NCBI RefSeq assembly: GCF_011386835.1
Contig: NC_088797.1
Coordinates: forward strand, 63,265,587-63,329,586
Source: Chrysemys picta bellii
Lineage: Eukaryota > Chordata > Testudines > Emydidae
Direction: 5' to 3'
DNA length: 64,000 nucleotides
Positions 20,958 through 34,229 of this stretch are shown here, piece after piece. The stretch's first letter is position 1; each line of letters opens with the position of its first letter. The position numbers and the translations under genes were made by a program. The notes under the pieces are model-generated. The model had not been told where the DNA came from and searched no databases. It was given only the letters and a program-made list of their open reading frames with translations.

Positions 20958-23740
20958 ATTAGCAGCTAGGAAGATTATCCCATTGCCTCCTTGCTGCGAG
21001 GTTCTTACACCTTCCTCCAAAGCTTCTGGTGCAGTGTCCTGTTGGACACAGGATACAATGGACTGATCCAGTGTGCTCTGGATCTAATCTATATGGTTCC
21101 TCTATTGTCTACAGCAAATCCAAAACAATGGCAAGCAAAATACTACAGTGCCAGATGCACTTGCATGCCAGATATCGCAGCCAGCCAGATACCAGCAGCA
21201 CTTAGACACAAATGATGGAGGGTGGGGACACATAGTCAAAGAGCAGCACCAAGGTCATACATGGTAAAAGGATAAGGACAACTCTACTGCTTCAACTGCT
21301 ACTCTCTATGGAGGAACATTTGGGCTCAGGCTGGACCCTCCCACCTTGCAGGGTCCTAGAGCCTGGGCTCCAGTCAGAACCCAGAAGTCAACACTGCAAT
21401 CAAACAGCCCTGCAGCCCAAGCCACAGGCCAACTGCGGGTGTCTAATTGCAATGTAGACATACCCAGAGACAGGGAAGCTGGAGTACTAGCTGGGAACAT
21501 GGTATAGTATTATGTGTGGAAAGATAAAGCCACTAGGGGGGCATATAGCAGGGAGGTGTAAGCAGAAAATAAAGTCAGTCTGGTAATCACTTCCACCATG
21601 GTGTCCTGAGTCTCTGTAACCTCCACATGGTGTCAACAATGGGTTCTGTAAGCTGGTAAAACAGCAGAGATGCTACATGTGACCCAGCATTTTGCAATTA
21701 CCACCCCCATCAGAATCTGATTTTCAGCACCCTGAGGGATGGCCACTCTAGATAAGCAGATTGCAGAGATGCTGTCTGAGCAGAGCCAAGGAGTGATTAC
21801 AAATGAGGAGAAATGATAAATCAAAAGAAAGTTTAGTTCTTAAAAAAAAAAAAAAAAAAAAGAACAACAAAAACAGGCCAGCCAGATGGATGCAGCAGGA
21901 GAATGAAATAACAGGACCTTTTATAATGAATAGATAGATCGTCTAATTCTGCCAGTAAATTAAAACTCTTCAGCCCAGCCAGCTATTTCTATTCACAACA
22001 CATTATGTAAAAAGAACACACAATAAAATGAAAGGATTTTCTCTAAGATGAAAGTGTGTGTGTATTAGGGACTTTGAAAGCAATAATGATCAATTGGGTA
22101 TGCTAACACTGAATCAGAGCGTGATAGTCAGCTGCTGACATGGGACCAGAATGGGCATTTTCAAGCTATGGAAAGACCTAATAAAGTATAAAAACCTCTA
22201 ATCAAATTATAACTGGCAGGCAGATAATAGGTTGGGAAGAGAGTTATGTGCAGTGGGGTCTGTGTTGGGGGACTCTGGGTTATGCACCAGGAAGGGGCAG
22301 GGAGCCTAGCTCCTTGGTGCTGGAAAGGCTCTAATGTGCGTGGGGGACGGGGAGCTGTACATTAAATTGTAGGTTGGTATTATCAAAGGATTGGTCTGAC
22401 ACATGTAATTATAGATGTAATGGTAACCACACAGAGGGCATTTTACATTTTCAGAGCAGTTCAGAATTAGAACCATCACTGGAGAACAGGGCTGTGTGGG
22501 GAGACAGTGGCTTTCTCCCCGTTTTTCACATCTGGAGACTCAAGTGCAGTGAGGACTTGCCCACAGCTAGGCAGCAACAGAGCTAGAGCCAGCTGCTTGC
22601 TCTACATGTAGAGCCACTGGTTTAAGTGACCCCATAAGTTGTATTCACCTTTATATCTTGAGAGTGAGCAAAGACCTGTGACTTCTTACAGTTGGTACAA
22701 ACTGTGTGACTGTGCTATATCCATACTGGTGAGCAGCCTTCAGTGCCATCCTACAGTCCTTGGGATGTGACCTGACCCTCCACATTGCTCCAGCTCTGAC
22801 ACAGAGGTAAATGTGGAGGCCCACATATGTACAGCTTTGCCATCTTACTGTGACCTTTCTCTCTGATAGTAACATCGCCATAGTTAAAATGTTAATCTGG
22901 AGATGACCTTAACAGGGATGGAAACGTTCTATTCAATCTGTTTTGAGTCAGGTGGTCAGTTTCAAACATCTATTGTAATTTAGGAACGGGTTGAATTTTC
23001 TAGAGCAGGCTGACTGGGGGGGAGGAGGAGAGGGGGCAGAAATATGAGGTTAGTTATTTTTAAAAAGAACCATAAAATCATCATTTTCCCAGTGTCCCAC
23101 AGTTTTAAAATTCCCTGGAGAAGAGAGGGGGGTATGAAATTAATTGTGTTTGATTCTTTGCCAGGAGCAGCTTGGGGACACTTAAGCAATAGATGTTTGT
23201 ACTCTTTATCTCAAAAGCAGCAGATAAACCTCACTACCTGGCCTAACCCCTACAGGGGCACAGAGAGCCATCATTCCCCAAGTGTGGCTCTCTCTCATCC
23301 CATGGGGGACAGTGTATTAAACACTGACACCACTTTGGCCTGTGTTACCAAAGGTCATTGTTGTCAGTCACTGCTGGCCCTGGCTGGCAAAGGACCCATA
23401 CTTCACTGTGGCCCTCAGACAACTCCCCGCTCCCCAAAATCCTGATTCACTTTGACCCCCTGCCTCCTCTGGCAGATTGACAATCCTCAGAATCTCTCAT
23501 GAGGCACTGGGGTTCCGCGGGCAGATGCCAGCAGGAATAGGAGGTGGGGGAGGAAGGGTATGCGCACATACATCAGTGAGGACTTCCACAGGGACAGATG
23601 TTCTTTATATAACAGAGAGGCAGAAGGAAAACCTCCCCCCCCCCCAAAAAAAAACATGTCAGCTATTTGGTGCACCCCGGAGCACAGCTGTGGCACACTG
23701 GCATGTGTGCAAGAAGCAAGGGTCTCCATGCTGGTGAGGA
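20958..23740. other. Intergenic, mostly unrecognised
   Basis: No gene is supported. I note an A-run at about 21842-21861 and C/A homopolymers near 23634-23652. Short frames across this stretch match no family that I can see. Confidence 0.4.
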
Positions 23741-23743
23741 GGG

Positions 23744-24961
23744 TGTAACGTGCCCAGGGATACTCAGGGTTGTGAGGCACCTCACCACCACCGGCTCTTT
23801 GCATGAAGCACTTTTGTCTGTGCCTGCCGTGACTCAGTGCCCTGGCACCACCAGCCTCTGGCCACACAAGCACAGCCCTCCAGGTATCTGCAGACCTCGC
23901 TCTCTGGACAGGTAGTCAGAGGCACACATCAACCCCTGTGCCCTCAGTGTGTCCCCCAGTGTTAAGGCCCTTAGCCACTGAACACTCAGAATTACCAGGC
24001 CTGCTATTCCCAAAGGAACAGAACAAACCAGCTTGTAAGATTCAACTCAGCATCACCACTTGGCTTAACACACACCAGTTCGATCAATTTATAGTGAAAA
24101 CAAAGGACAAGTTTATTATCAAAGAACAAATTCAATGGACAGTGAATAAGAATACTGGAAACAAATGGTTACTTGTAGAACAAAATCATAACATGCTTTC
24201 TAGGAAGTAAACATAAGAGGTTAACCGCCCCTCTAAAGAAGCTGATCTAATCCAAAGTTCTCACCACCATTTTCAACCAAGGCTGGTTGAGACCCCTTTT
24301 TCGTGAAGCAAGTTTGCTGTCCATTTACTTCCTAGGTGAGAGATGGTTGGGTGTATTCTTGGACCCAAAATATAGCAGAGCAAGCCTGTGAAGGGTACCT
24401 CCAAGCAGGGTTTCCCCTTTCCATTGTTTTTTCCTCTTCCTGTTTCTTTGCAAAGTTTGATTTGCATTCAGTTCAGACTGGTAATAGGAGACCCTTTGTG
24501 AACACGCCAGTACTTAGTTTGCTTGTAAACAGATGAATAAACATCTCGTCAGACAAAAACCTTTTTTCCACCTTACAGACATCCGTACATGTGTTTCACA
24601 AGGATATTGATGACCAAGTTGATGCCATTGCAGCTTTTGAGACTTCACATGAACTAGAGTGCACATATCAATCTCCAGAGATTCCTGTAATGCCGTGTGC
24701 CCCTTGCCAGTTGGTACTAAGAAGGTCCTGGATTACAGACCGGGAAGCCAAAGGAAGGGGGAGAGCATTAGGCAGACCTGCTGCCTGCTGCTGCTGCCGC
24801 CGCTCCTGGTTGGATCCATTTCCAGAAGCATAGGTGGTGTGTTTCAGGAAGGGAGCAATGATGCCAGCTCTTGCAGCCTTCAATTGACAGGTGACATCCT
24901 CACTGCTCTGCAGCAGCTTGCTCTTGATATAGTTACCTACAGTAACTTTTCAATGGTTACA
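23744..24961 (-). repeat. LTR-like repeat, antisense
   Basis: TGTAAC at 23744 and GTTACA at 24956-24961 could be the ends of a 1.2-kb LTR. The - strand carries a polyadenylation-type ataataaac near 24110-24118. Flanking 5-mers do not match, so the boundaries are provisional and it could be two repeats joined. Confidence 0.4.
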
Positions 24962-25018
24962 GCCTCTTACACCCTTCAGTAGGTTTCCCCTGCTCCTAGC
25001 TGTATTGGTTTCTCTCTC

Positions 25019-26485
25019 AGAGACTCAGATTTAGAGGCCAGAAGGGACCATCGTGACAATCTAGTCTGACCTCCTGTACGTCACAGGCCACAGCACCTTA
25101 CCCACCCACCCCGTAATAGCACTGACTGAGTTACTGAACTCCTCAAATCATGGTTTAAATACTTCAAGTTACAGAGAATCCACCATTTACTCTAGTTTAA
25201 ATCTGCAATGACCTGTGCCCATGTTGCACAGGAAGGCGAACCCCCCCCCTCCCCAAGTCTCTATCAGTGTGATCTGGGGGGGGGGGGATTCCTTCCTGAC
25301 TCCAAATATGGTGACCAGTTAGACCCTCACCATGTGGGCAAGACCCTCCCCCCTCAGCCAGACTCCTGGGAAAGAATTATCTGTAATAACTCAGAGCCCT
25401 CCCCATCTGGTGCCTCATCTCTAGCCATAGGGGACTTTTGGCTGTAGCAGTCACAGATGGGCCACATGCCATTGTAGGTAGTCCCATCATACCATCCCCT
25501 CCATAAACTTATCAATCTCAGTCTTGAAGCGAGTTAGGTTTTTTTGCCCTCACTTCTCCCCTTGGAAGGCTACTCCAGAACTTCACTCCTCTGATGGTTA
25601 GTAACCTTCATCTAATTTTGAGCCTAAACTTGTTGATGGTCAGTTTATATCCATTTGTTCTTGTGTCCACGTTGGCACTTAAATAACAGTGAGGGACAGA
25701 AGTTATCCCTCTGATGTATTTATAGAGAGCAATCATATCTTCCCTTAGCCTTTGTTTGGGTAGGCTAAACAAGCCAAGCTCCTTGAGTCTCCTCTTGTAA
25801 CATAGCTTTTCCATGCCTCTTATCATCCTAGTAGCCCTTCTCTGCACCTGTTCCAGTTTGAATTCATTTTTCTTAAACATGGGAGATCAGAATTACACAC
25901 AGTATTTACAGATTAGGTCTTACCAGTGCCTTGTATAATGGTACTAACACCTCCCTATCACTACTGGAAATACCTTGCCTGATGCATCCTAGGACTGCAT
26001 TAGCCTTTTTCACGGCCGCATCACATTGGTAGCTCATAGTCATCCTGTGATCAACCAATACATCTAGGTCTTTCTCCTCCTCTGTCATTTCCAACTGATA
26101 CATCCCCAGTTTAAAGCAAAATTCCTTATTGTTAGTCCCTAATTAAATTTCATACCATTTCTATTATTCCAGTTTTCAAGGTCCTCCAGATCTTGTATGA
26201 TAGTCTGCTCCTCCTCCATATTGGCAATACCTCCCAACTTTGGGTCATCTGTCAATTTTATTAGCACACTCTCGCTTTTTGTGCCAAAGTCACGAATGAA
26301 AATGTTAAGTAAGATTGGTCCCAAGACCAATCCCTGAGGAACTCCACTAGTAGCTTCCCTCCAGCCTGACAGTTCACTTTTCAGTATGAACTCTTTAACC
26401 AGTTCCTTAGCCACCTTTCAATTCATTAATCCCCATCTTCTCCAATTTAACTCATAATTTCCCATGTGGAACTGTATCTGGTTTC
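25019..26485 (-). pseudogene. CR1 LINE, 3' half, antisense, decayed
   Basis: Read on the - strand it gives consecutive parts of a CR1 reverse transcriptase in three frames. At 26414-26139 there is SGVPQGLVLGPILLNIF and a damaged catalytic box, LTDD for FADD. At 26103-25906 there is EEKDLDVLVDHRMT then GCIRQGISS. At 25880-25608 there is the terminal region, ending near the gaccatcgtgacaatctag 3' end. The first half of ORF2 and ORF1 are missing, as expected of 5'-truncated copies. Confidence 0.9.
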
Positions 26486-26619
26486 CTGAGCCTCCTCTCC
26501 CCTCCCTAACCCTGGAGAACAATCCAATAAGGTATAGGTGCAACAACCCTGTATAAAAACCACAGGAAATTAAACCAAAGCTGTGTTTAGTGACAGTTCA
26601 GGTTCCATCTGAGCCCACT

Positions 26620-27913
26620 CCACCCACCCAGAAGAGGAAAGTGATCAGGAACAGTCAGCATGGATTCACCAAGGCCAAGTCATGCCTGACTAACCTAATT
26701 GCCTTCTATGAGGAGCTAACTGGCTCTGTAGATGAGAGAAAAGCAGTGGATGTGTTATTCCTTGACTTTAGCAAAGCTTTTGATACAGTCTCCCACAGTA
26801 TTCTTGCCGGCAAGTTAAAGAAGTATGGGCTGGATGAATGGACTATAAGGTGGATAGAAAGCTGGCTAGATCATTGGGCTCAATGGGTAGTGATCAATGG
26901 CTCCATGTCTAGTGGCCAGCTGGTTTCAAGCAGAGTGCCCCAAGGGTCGGTCCTGGGGCCGGTTTTGTTCAATATCTTCATTAATGATCTGGAGGATGGC
27001 GTGGACTGCACTCTCAGCAAGTTTGCAGATGACACTAAACTGGGAGGAGTAGTAGATACGCTGGAGGGTAGGGATAGGATACAGAGGGACCTAGACAAAT
27101 TAGAGGATTGGGACAAGAGAAACCTGATGAGGTTCAACAAGAACAAGTGCAGAGTCCTGCACTTAGGATGGAAGAATCCCATTCACTGTTACAGACTAGG
27201 GACCGAATGGCTAGGCAGCAGTTCTGCAGAAAAGGACCTAGGGGTTACAGTGGACGAGAAGCTGGATATGAGTCAACAGTGTGCCCTTGTTGTGAAGAAG
27301 ACTAACGGCATTTAGGGCTGTATAAGTAGGGGCATTGCTAGCAGATCAAGGGACGTGATCATTCCCCTCTATTCGACATTGGTTCGGCCTCATGTGGAGT
27401 ACTGTGTCCAGTTTTGGGCCCCACACTACAAGAAGGATGTGGAAAAATTGGAAAGAGTCCAGTGGAGGGCAACAAAAATGATTAGGGGGCTGGAGCACAT
27501 GACTTATGAGGGGAGGCTGAGGGAACTGGGATTGTTTAGTCTGCAGAAGAGAAGAACAAGGGGGGATTTGATAGATGCTTTCAACTACCTGAAAGGGGGT
27601 TCCAAAGAGGATGGATCTAGACTGTTCTCAGTGGTACCAGATGACAGAACAAGGAGTAACGGTCTCAAGTTGCAGTTGGGGAGGTTTAGGTTGGATATTA
27701 GGAAAAACTTTTTCACTAGGAGGGTGGTGAAGCACTGGAATGAGTTACCTAGGGAGGTGGTGGAATCTCCTTCCTTAGAGGTTTTTAAGGTCAGGCTTGA
27801 CAAAGCCCTGGCTGGGATGATTTAGTTGGGAATTGGTCCTGCTTTGAGCAGGGGATTGGACTAGATCACCTCCTGAGGTCCCTTCCAACCCTGATATTCT
27901 ATGATTCTATGAT
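26620..27913 (+). pseudogene. CR1 LINE reverse transcriptase and 3' end, one stop
   Basis: The frame 26590-27825 is open except for a single TAG at 27313-27315, inside [19 protein letters not shown]. It covers the reverse transcriptase from [15 protein letters not shown] through [32 protein letters not shown] and the catalytic FADDT at about residue 145, to the usual carboxyl end. The 3' UTR ends in tgatattctatgattctatg, the octamer tail diagnostic of CR1. The element copies its own RNA at a nicked target. It lacks the endonuclease half and is dead, but is the youngest-looking CR1 here. Confidence 0.95.
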
Positions 27914-28640
27914 ACTGATGAGCTGGAATCATAAGAGCTAACTGATGACCCCAGCAGTGTGTAATGGCACTTAATTAGAAAGACTGACTCAACCTGTGGG
28001 GGAGAAGCAGGGCAAGCATTGCTTAAATCGAGCTGGGAACTCAGTAGAGAGGGATACCCTGGAGGGAGGAACAAGGGAAGAGCATGAAGCTCCTCTGGGA
28101 AAAGCATGAAGAAGTCAGGCCAAGTCACCCAAAGGCAGTGGAGTAGGCTCCTGTGGGGGAACCCTGAGCTAACGCCTACAAGGAGTGGAGAGATCCTTAG
28201 AGGTAAACTGCTGGAGACCCTGGTGAAGGGAAGCAGTGGGGGAATCCTGCTGGGGAAGAAACAGTGCAAAGAGTCTCTATGGGGCCCAGGAAGCAGAGGA
28301 TTTCAGTTGAGCCTGAGAGGGACAGAAAAACTATAAGTCTGGATGTTGTTTGTGAACTTTAAATTTGGATCTTTAGTTACCCCAAAAAGGGAGTGGACTG
28401 TTATATGACTTGGTCGCAGGGCCAAGCCACAGAAGACCCAAAGAGGGAGTTGGGAGAAGACACTGGCTTGGACTGGCCATTGCAGGAGGTAATCTCCCCT
28501 AAAAGCCGCATCAAGTCATGGGGGGAGACGCCCAGAGGTGAGGACACATCCCAGCTTCATACAACTGCTCTGTCATGAGACATGTTAGTGATGACCTCAA
28601 CAATGTTAAACCAGAATAATTTTCCAAATTAGTGCAGCGT
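27914..28640. repeat. Unclassified repeat-like sequence
   Basis: The stretch is purine-rich on the + strand, with ggacagaaaaactataagtc and caggagg-type segments reminiscent of reptile LTRs. No ends were defined and frames show no family. Confidence 0.3.
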
Positions 28641-29700
28641 GGGACAGACTGGGACAGACTGTCCCAGACGTGCCAAAGCAGCGATACAAACAAGGATGAA
28701 ATCACTCTCAAGGCTTTGCACAACAGTTAATTTGACAAAGGTGGATATGCATTGCCTTTTGGTGTCTGTTGCGAGTGGCAGCGAATGCCCTGTGAAGCTT
28801 TGGAGGAGGTTGTTGGCAGTGTTCCAAGAAAGGAGAGTTTTCCCTTCACTTTTGATTTCGATGCTTTCAAGGATCTGGTAGGTGAGGCGTGTGCTGATGC
28901 AAGCTGAACTGTCACGAATCATAGGGGGCGGTGCTGCTAATAGTCAATAATGGAAAGGACTGGCATTCTCCTAGGAACACAGACAAAATTTAACAATTTG
29001 CATGTCTTCACAAGGACACCAGTGGCATCTGCTCAGGGCTGGGTGGGCTCTGCTTATATCCTGAGTGCTCTCTAACACACCATTTGTTATTTAAGCTTCC
29101 ATTCTCAGTTGGTGCCTAAAGATACCCATGGCCCAAGCGTCTTGAAAGTCTTCATCAGGTGAGGTCTATGTTAACTGAACAGAGGACCCGTGGAATGACC
29201 CATGGCTACAGACAGATAGGTCAGAACACTTCTGCAGGGACCACTGTGACAATGGCCATCATCAAGGAGGGAACCCGTTACCTACCCTGCAGCACCAAAC
29301 CACACATCTCCACAGTTTGAGATAAAGACGGTGTCAAGGCTGCGCTGCAGAAGGACATGTCACCCTCAGGTTTTATATCTACTGATTACGGTGTCTCCAG
29401 CCTCAGTGCATCACACCTCTGCTTGGGACACATGCTGTAGCTTGCACTGCATTACCGCGGCCAGCTCCATGAACACTTCCTGTGCAAGACAGGGACTGAA
29501 GGGAATATTCTGGCATGAACTTTTACTGCCCAGTTACCAAGAACATTAGAACAAGTGGGAGGAGGTGAAATATCCCAACTCTATGCCACCTGAGAGGTTT
29601 GTGCATGGGGCACACTGGCATATACATTTAGGTGTCTATCCCTGGAGCTGGCAGGCAGCACTTGCACTGGGATCTCAGCCCATGACTTTGCCCTGCTGCC
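28641..29700. other. Intergenic, no feature recognised
   Basis: Open frames on both strands over 28629-28922 are short and overlap each other. No splice-bounded exon or repeat end is evident. Confidence 0.35.
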
Positions 29701-29708
29701 ACCAGGAT

Positions 29709-30101
29709 CATAGGCGCCGACTCCGTGGGTGCTCTAGGGCTGGAGCACCCACAGGGAAAAATTGCAGAGCATCCACTGGCAGCTCCCCGCCCCAGCTCAC
29801 CTCCGCCTCCACTCCGCCTCCTCCCCTGAGCGCAGCGCCATTTCCTGCTTCTCCTCCCTCCCTCCCTCCCTCCCAGCACTTGTGCCACGAAACAGCTGTT
29901 TCGTGTGGCAAGCCTAGGAGGGAGGGGGGAGGAGGGGGAACACGGCGCGCTTGGGGGAGAAGGCGGGGCTGGGGCGGGGATTTGGGGAGTGATCCAATAG
30001 GGGCAGGGAGGAGCAGAGTTAGGGCAAGGACTTTGGGGCAGGGGTGGAGTCAAGGCAGAGGCGCGAGCACCCACCGGCACAGAAAAAAGTTGGCGCCTGT
30101 G
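29709..30101. mobile_element. Non-autonomous hAT element
   Basis: A perfect 8-bp duplication ACCAGGAT (29701-29708 and 30102-30109) encloses 393 bp. The inverted ends are CATAGGCGCC and GGCGCCTGTG, with matching GGGTGCTC/GAGCACCC subterminal blocks. The GC-rich interior has a ccctccctccctccctccc run. A large + strand frame running through it (29565-30434) is an artefact of composition. Confidence 0.92.
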
Positions 30102-30109
30102 ACCAGGAT

Positions 30110-30640
30110 GCCAGTCCTGGCTGCTTTTCCCAGGCCAAGCCCAGCTGTGCTGGCACTGGGCAGACTTGTTGGCACTTGGAGCAGCACGCTCAGCTCTGCT
30201 CCATTCCCCATGCTATCTGCAGTGGCCCCATGGCCAGCAGGGTGGGGCTCAGCCTATATTGCCCTACATCTCCCACTCCAGCTAGGTGCATGGACAATCC
30301 ACATGGGAACATCAGCGTGCCTCTCACTACACTACCGTGCCCACTGCCTGCAGAGTGCGTATGTGTGTGGGGAGGGGGAGGAGGCGGACAACCTGCCCCC
30401 TGCTGGTACCCAGGCTCTGACCTGGTGTGTCTGAGCAGATCACTGGAGAGCAAGTCCTGGGGAGGAATGGGCTGGGCGCCCCGTCAGAGTAGTGTTAGGC
30501 CTTGGCTCTCACAGAGTGAAATAATCCGGGGCAGCATCCAGGAGCGAGGCCCCAAGAGGGTATGTAGCCTCCCAGGTCACTCTGCTGCAGCTCACTGTGG
30601 TCCCGACATCGCCTGACCAAGGGGGGTAGTGAGTGTGTGT
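30110..30640. other. Intergenic, GC-rich, no feature recognised
   Basis: Frames remain open by composition, but no domain is visible. A gtgtgtgtgtgt tract occurs at about 30632-30643. Confidence 0.35.
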
Positions 30641-30649
30641 GTGTGGTGC

Positions 30650-32310
30650 AGGGAGAAGAACATCCACACATAGGTGGAGAATTCTGCATTAGACCTTTTC
30701 TTGACAGATAAAGAGGATCTGATAACACAACTAAGAGGTTAAAAAAGCCACAATTGCCCCAAAAGCCTCAATTGAGGAAGAAGGCCATACTGGTTTTTAA
30801 AAAAAAACTGATGGGGCGGGGGGAGTGAAGGCAGCTATAACAAAAAAAATATACATAGCAAATGGAAGAAAGGGGAAGTTGATAATGTATATAATCAGAA
30901 GCTAGGAATTACGGAAAGTTGATGAGGGAGGCAAAGGGACATAAAGAGAAATCTATGAAAAGCAGAGTTAAGAAGAATAAGAGGAAGGGTTTTTTAAAGT
31001 ATATTAGGAATAAAAAGAATCCTAACAATGGTGTTGGTCCGTTATTAGATGGAATAATAATGCAGAAAAGACAGAAGTGTTCAAATGCTTATTGAATAAG
31101 TATTTCTGTTCTGCATTTGGGAATAAACAGATGCTGTAGTAACCATCCTGATGATGACAACCCTCTTTCCATTTCACTAGTATCTCAGGAGGATGTTAAA
31201 CAGCAGCTATTAAAGTTAGACATGTTAAAAATCAGCAGGTCCAGATAACATGCATTCAAGAGCCTTAAAAGAGCTGGCTGAGGAACTCACTAGACTATTA
31301 ATGTTGTTTTTCAGTAAGTCCTGGAATACTGGAGAAGTTCCAGAAGAAAGCCACTGTTGTGCCAATATTTTAAGAGGGTAAATAGGATGACTTGGGTATT
31401 ATAGGGCTGTCTATTAGTCTGACTTCAATCCCGGGCAAGATAATGGAGTGGCTGATATGGGACTCAATTAATAAAGAATTAAAGGAGGGTAATATAATTA
31501 ATGCCAAGCAACATGGGTTTATGGAAAATAGATCCTGTCCAACTAATTTGATTTTTTTAAGTGAGGTTACAAGTTCAGTTGATAAAGGTAATTGTGTTGA
31601 TGTAATATACACAGGTTTGGTACCATGTGGCATTTTGATTAAAAAGCTAGAATATAAAATTAACATGGCACACATTAAATGGATTAAAAGCTCAGCTAAC
31701 TAATAGTCTCAAAATGTAACTCTAAACAGGGAACCGTCATTGAGCAGGTGTGTTTCTAGTGGGGTCCCTTAGGAAGCTGTTCTTGGCCCTTCGCTATTTA
31801 ACATTTTTATCAATGACTGGAAGAAAACAATAAATCCCAGAAAAAATGTGCAGATTACACAAAAATTGTGAGAGTGGTGAATAATAAAGACAGGTCACTG
31901 ATTCTGGATTGCTTGGTAAACTGAGTACAAGCAAATAATGTGTTTTAATACAGCCAAAAGTATATGTATGGGAACAAAGAATGTAGACCATATTTACAGG
32001 ATGGGGTGGTTCTATCCTGGGAAGCAGTGACTCTGAAAGAGATTTAGGGGTCATGGTGGATAATCAGCTGAATGTGAGCTCCCAGTGTGGCGCTGCAGCC
32101 AAAAGAGCTAATGTAGTCCGAGGATGCATAAACATGGGAATCTCGAGTAGAAGTAGAGAGGTTTTTACCTCTGGATTTGGCACTGGTGTGACTGGTGCTG
32201 GTATACTATGTCCAGTTCTAGTATTCACAATAAGGAGGATGTTGATAAATTGGAGAAGGTTCAGAGAAGAACCATGGGAATGATGAAAGGATTAGAAAAC
32301 ACGCCTTATA
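30650..32310 (+). pseudogene. CR1-like LINE, decayed and internally deleted
   Basis: Successive + frames match the reverse transcriptase: SLTSIPGKIMEWLI then KQHGFMENRSCPTNLI (31430-31560), NIFINDW near 31800, and DLGVMVDNQLNVSSQ then CINMGISSRSREVF (32040-32165). Between 31600 and 31800 the DFSKAFD region is lost or scrambled. The copy ends abruptly at the terminal coding region, where a GC-rich repeat begins. Confidence 0.85.
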
Positions 32311-33650
32311 GCACCGTTTCTAAAATGCGGCCACCAGGGGGTTTCCTTGCAGCCACGACAGCTTCCTGGGCAGTGATGGGGTGGGGGGAGAACAAGATGG
32401 CAAAGCGTCAGGCCCTCCCCCGCCCTCCCTGATGCTCCTGGATGCACCAATCTGCATGTCTCCGGAGACAGGTGGGGCACAACGCTGAAGGAGCAAAGTG
32501 AGTTCTCTACCTGCAGGGGTGAGGGAAGGGAACTGGGGGGCTTAGTGAGACTCAGACTTCAGCCCTGGGGGTGGTTGGGCCGTGGGGACTTAGGGAGCCT
32601 GGCTGCAGACTAGGGCTCCAGCCATGGGGCTTCAGACTCCAACCCCTGGCTGTGCAACAGCGGGCTCCAATCCCTGGGTCTGGCCACATGATGCCAACCC
32701 CCAATCTGGCCGGCAGCCGCTGGCGCCAGGTGCTGACCCCCATCCGTGAGCTCTGACCCCCAGCCCTAGTAACTGATCCCGGGTGCCGGCCCCAGGCACC
32801 AACCCTGAGCTATAGCGGCTGCCGGTCCTGAGTGCAGATCTTGGGCTCCGGCGGATGCTGGGTCTGGATGCCATCCCCTAGCCCTGACCATGCGGCAGCA
32901 GGCGCAGACCCAAGCACCAGTCCCAAATACCGGCGGTAGTCAAACCCCAGCTGCGCACTCCGACCCCCTGCCCTGGCTGCTGACTCCAGGCACTGCTCCT
33001 GGATGTCGACCCTGGGTTCCAGCAGGTGCTGGCCATGGGCACCGATCCCCAATCCCAGGCACCAGCCCTCGGTGCAGATCCCCAGCCCTGGTCACGCAGC
33101 AGTGGGCACCAACCCCAGGCTCCAGCAGGTGCTGGCCCTGGATGCCAATCTCCACACAGCAACTGGCTCCGGAGAGTGCAGGCCCAGGACACTGACTCCT
33201 AGCCCTGGCTGTGCAGCAGCGGGCGCAGATCCCAAGCGCCAACTTCTGTCCCCCGTCACACAGCAGCAGGTGCCAGCTCTGGGTGCCAACCTCCAGTTGC
33301 ATAGCACTGGGTGCCGATCCCCAGCCCTGTCCACGCAACTGCAGGCACCGACCCTGAACTCCAGTGGGTGCTGGCCGAAGGCACCAACTGCCAACCCCAG
33401 GTGCCAACCCACACCTCCGACCACACGATGGCAGGGCCACCCATCCATCGCCCCTGGCTACTACTGCCTCCCTCCCACTCCCCGATCCATCCTCCCCGGC
33501 CCCTGCTGCCTCACCCCTCCATCAAGGTCTCCAGTGGGAGAGGGCACTCTTCCGTCTGCTTGCAGGAGAACTGGACTATGCAGGCTGAGCTGGTGCTGTC
33601 ACAGTCCCAGGGCTGAGCGGAATGTGCCATGCCTGCCACCGGTGATGGGC
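32311..33650. repeat. GC-rich degenerate tandem repeat, possibly inside a hAT element
   Basis: A start resembling a hAT end (caccgtttctaaaatgcggc) is followed from about 32560 by an array of imperfect units built on phrases such as ccccagccctg, gggctccagc and ccaacccc. The array stays open in several frames on both strands, yielding Pro/Ala/Gly-rich strings. No right end or 8-bp duplication was found. Confidence 0.5.
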
Positions 33651-33786
33651 AACACCAAGAGACCTCAGCCACGCCCCCACTAGCGCCCCTGGGGGCAGAG
33701 GCCAAGGGGACCTTGCATATGGCAAAAGGGGGCATGGAGCTTTGGCTCGATTTGGGGGGTGGGCCCTTAGGCCGCAGCATGGAAGG

Positions 33787-34005
33787 GCCAGGGTTGGGAG
33801 GGGAATGGAAAGATGCACCCCATGAGCAACGGCCCCCTACTGGACAGCCCACTGCTGACTCCGGCCCTTGAGCCCGGACCCGTCTGCTTTCCCTGCGCAG
33901 GCTCCATCAGGTAGGGCAAGTCAACTGGGCTGTGTGCCCTGGAGCTGGGCTGAAGGGCCAGGGTTGGGAAGGGAACAGAAAGATGCACCCCATGAGTACT
34001 GGCCT
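33787..34005 (+). repeat. Local direct duplication
   Basis: The phrase ggccagggttgggaggggaa, then ggaaagatgcaccccatgag (33787-33826), recurs at 33958-33996 with a few differences, about 171 bp apart. This is a short segmental tandem duplication at the end of the GC-rich repeat. Confidence 0.6.
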
Positions 34006-34229
34006 CCAGACCCCCCAAATATAGAAGTCAAGCTACATTGCACTGTGATTGCCATGAGATGGAAATTGCAAGTGTGGTGAGAGCAGGGTCTCTAGGACCC
34101 TTAGACAAAGAGGGGAAAGTAGCCGGGAGCTGTAGTTTCATCATAGTCTTACTCTCCCTTGTTTATGGTCCCCTTTTTTTGAATGGTTTTTGTTCCAACC
34201 GCTTGCTGCACTTGGGCATACGGAGCAAA

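Noticed and set aside
29565..30616. A 289-codon + frame
   Set aside because: It crosses the hAT element at 29709-30101 from end to end and shows no domain.
32311..33650. A bounded hAT element
   Set aside because: The left end looks right, but no matching right end or 8-bp duplication was found, so only a repeat is reported.
32571..33852. Several overlapping frames of 80-226 codons on both strands
   Set aside because: They lie in a degenerate GC-rich repeat. No splice sites, domains or codon bias distinguish one from the rest.
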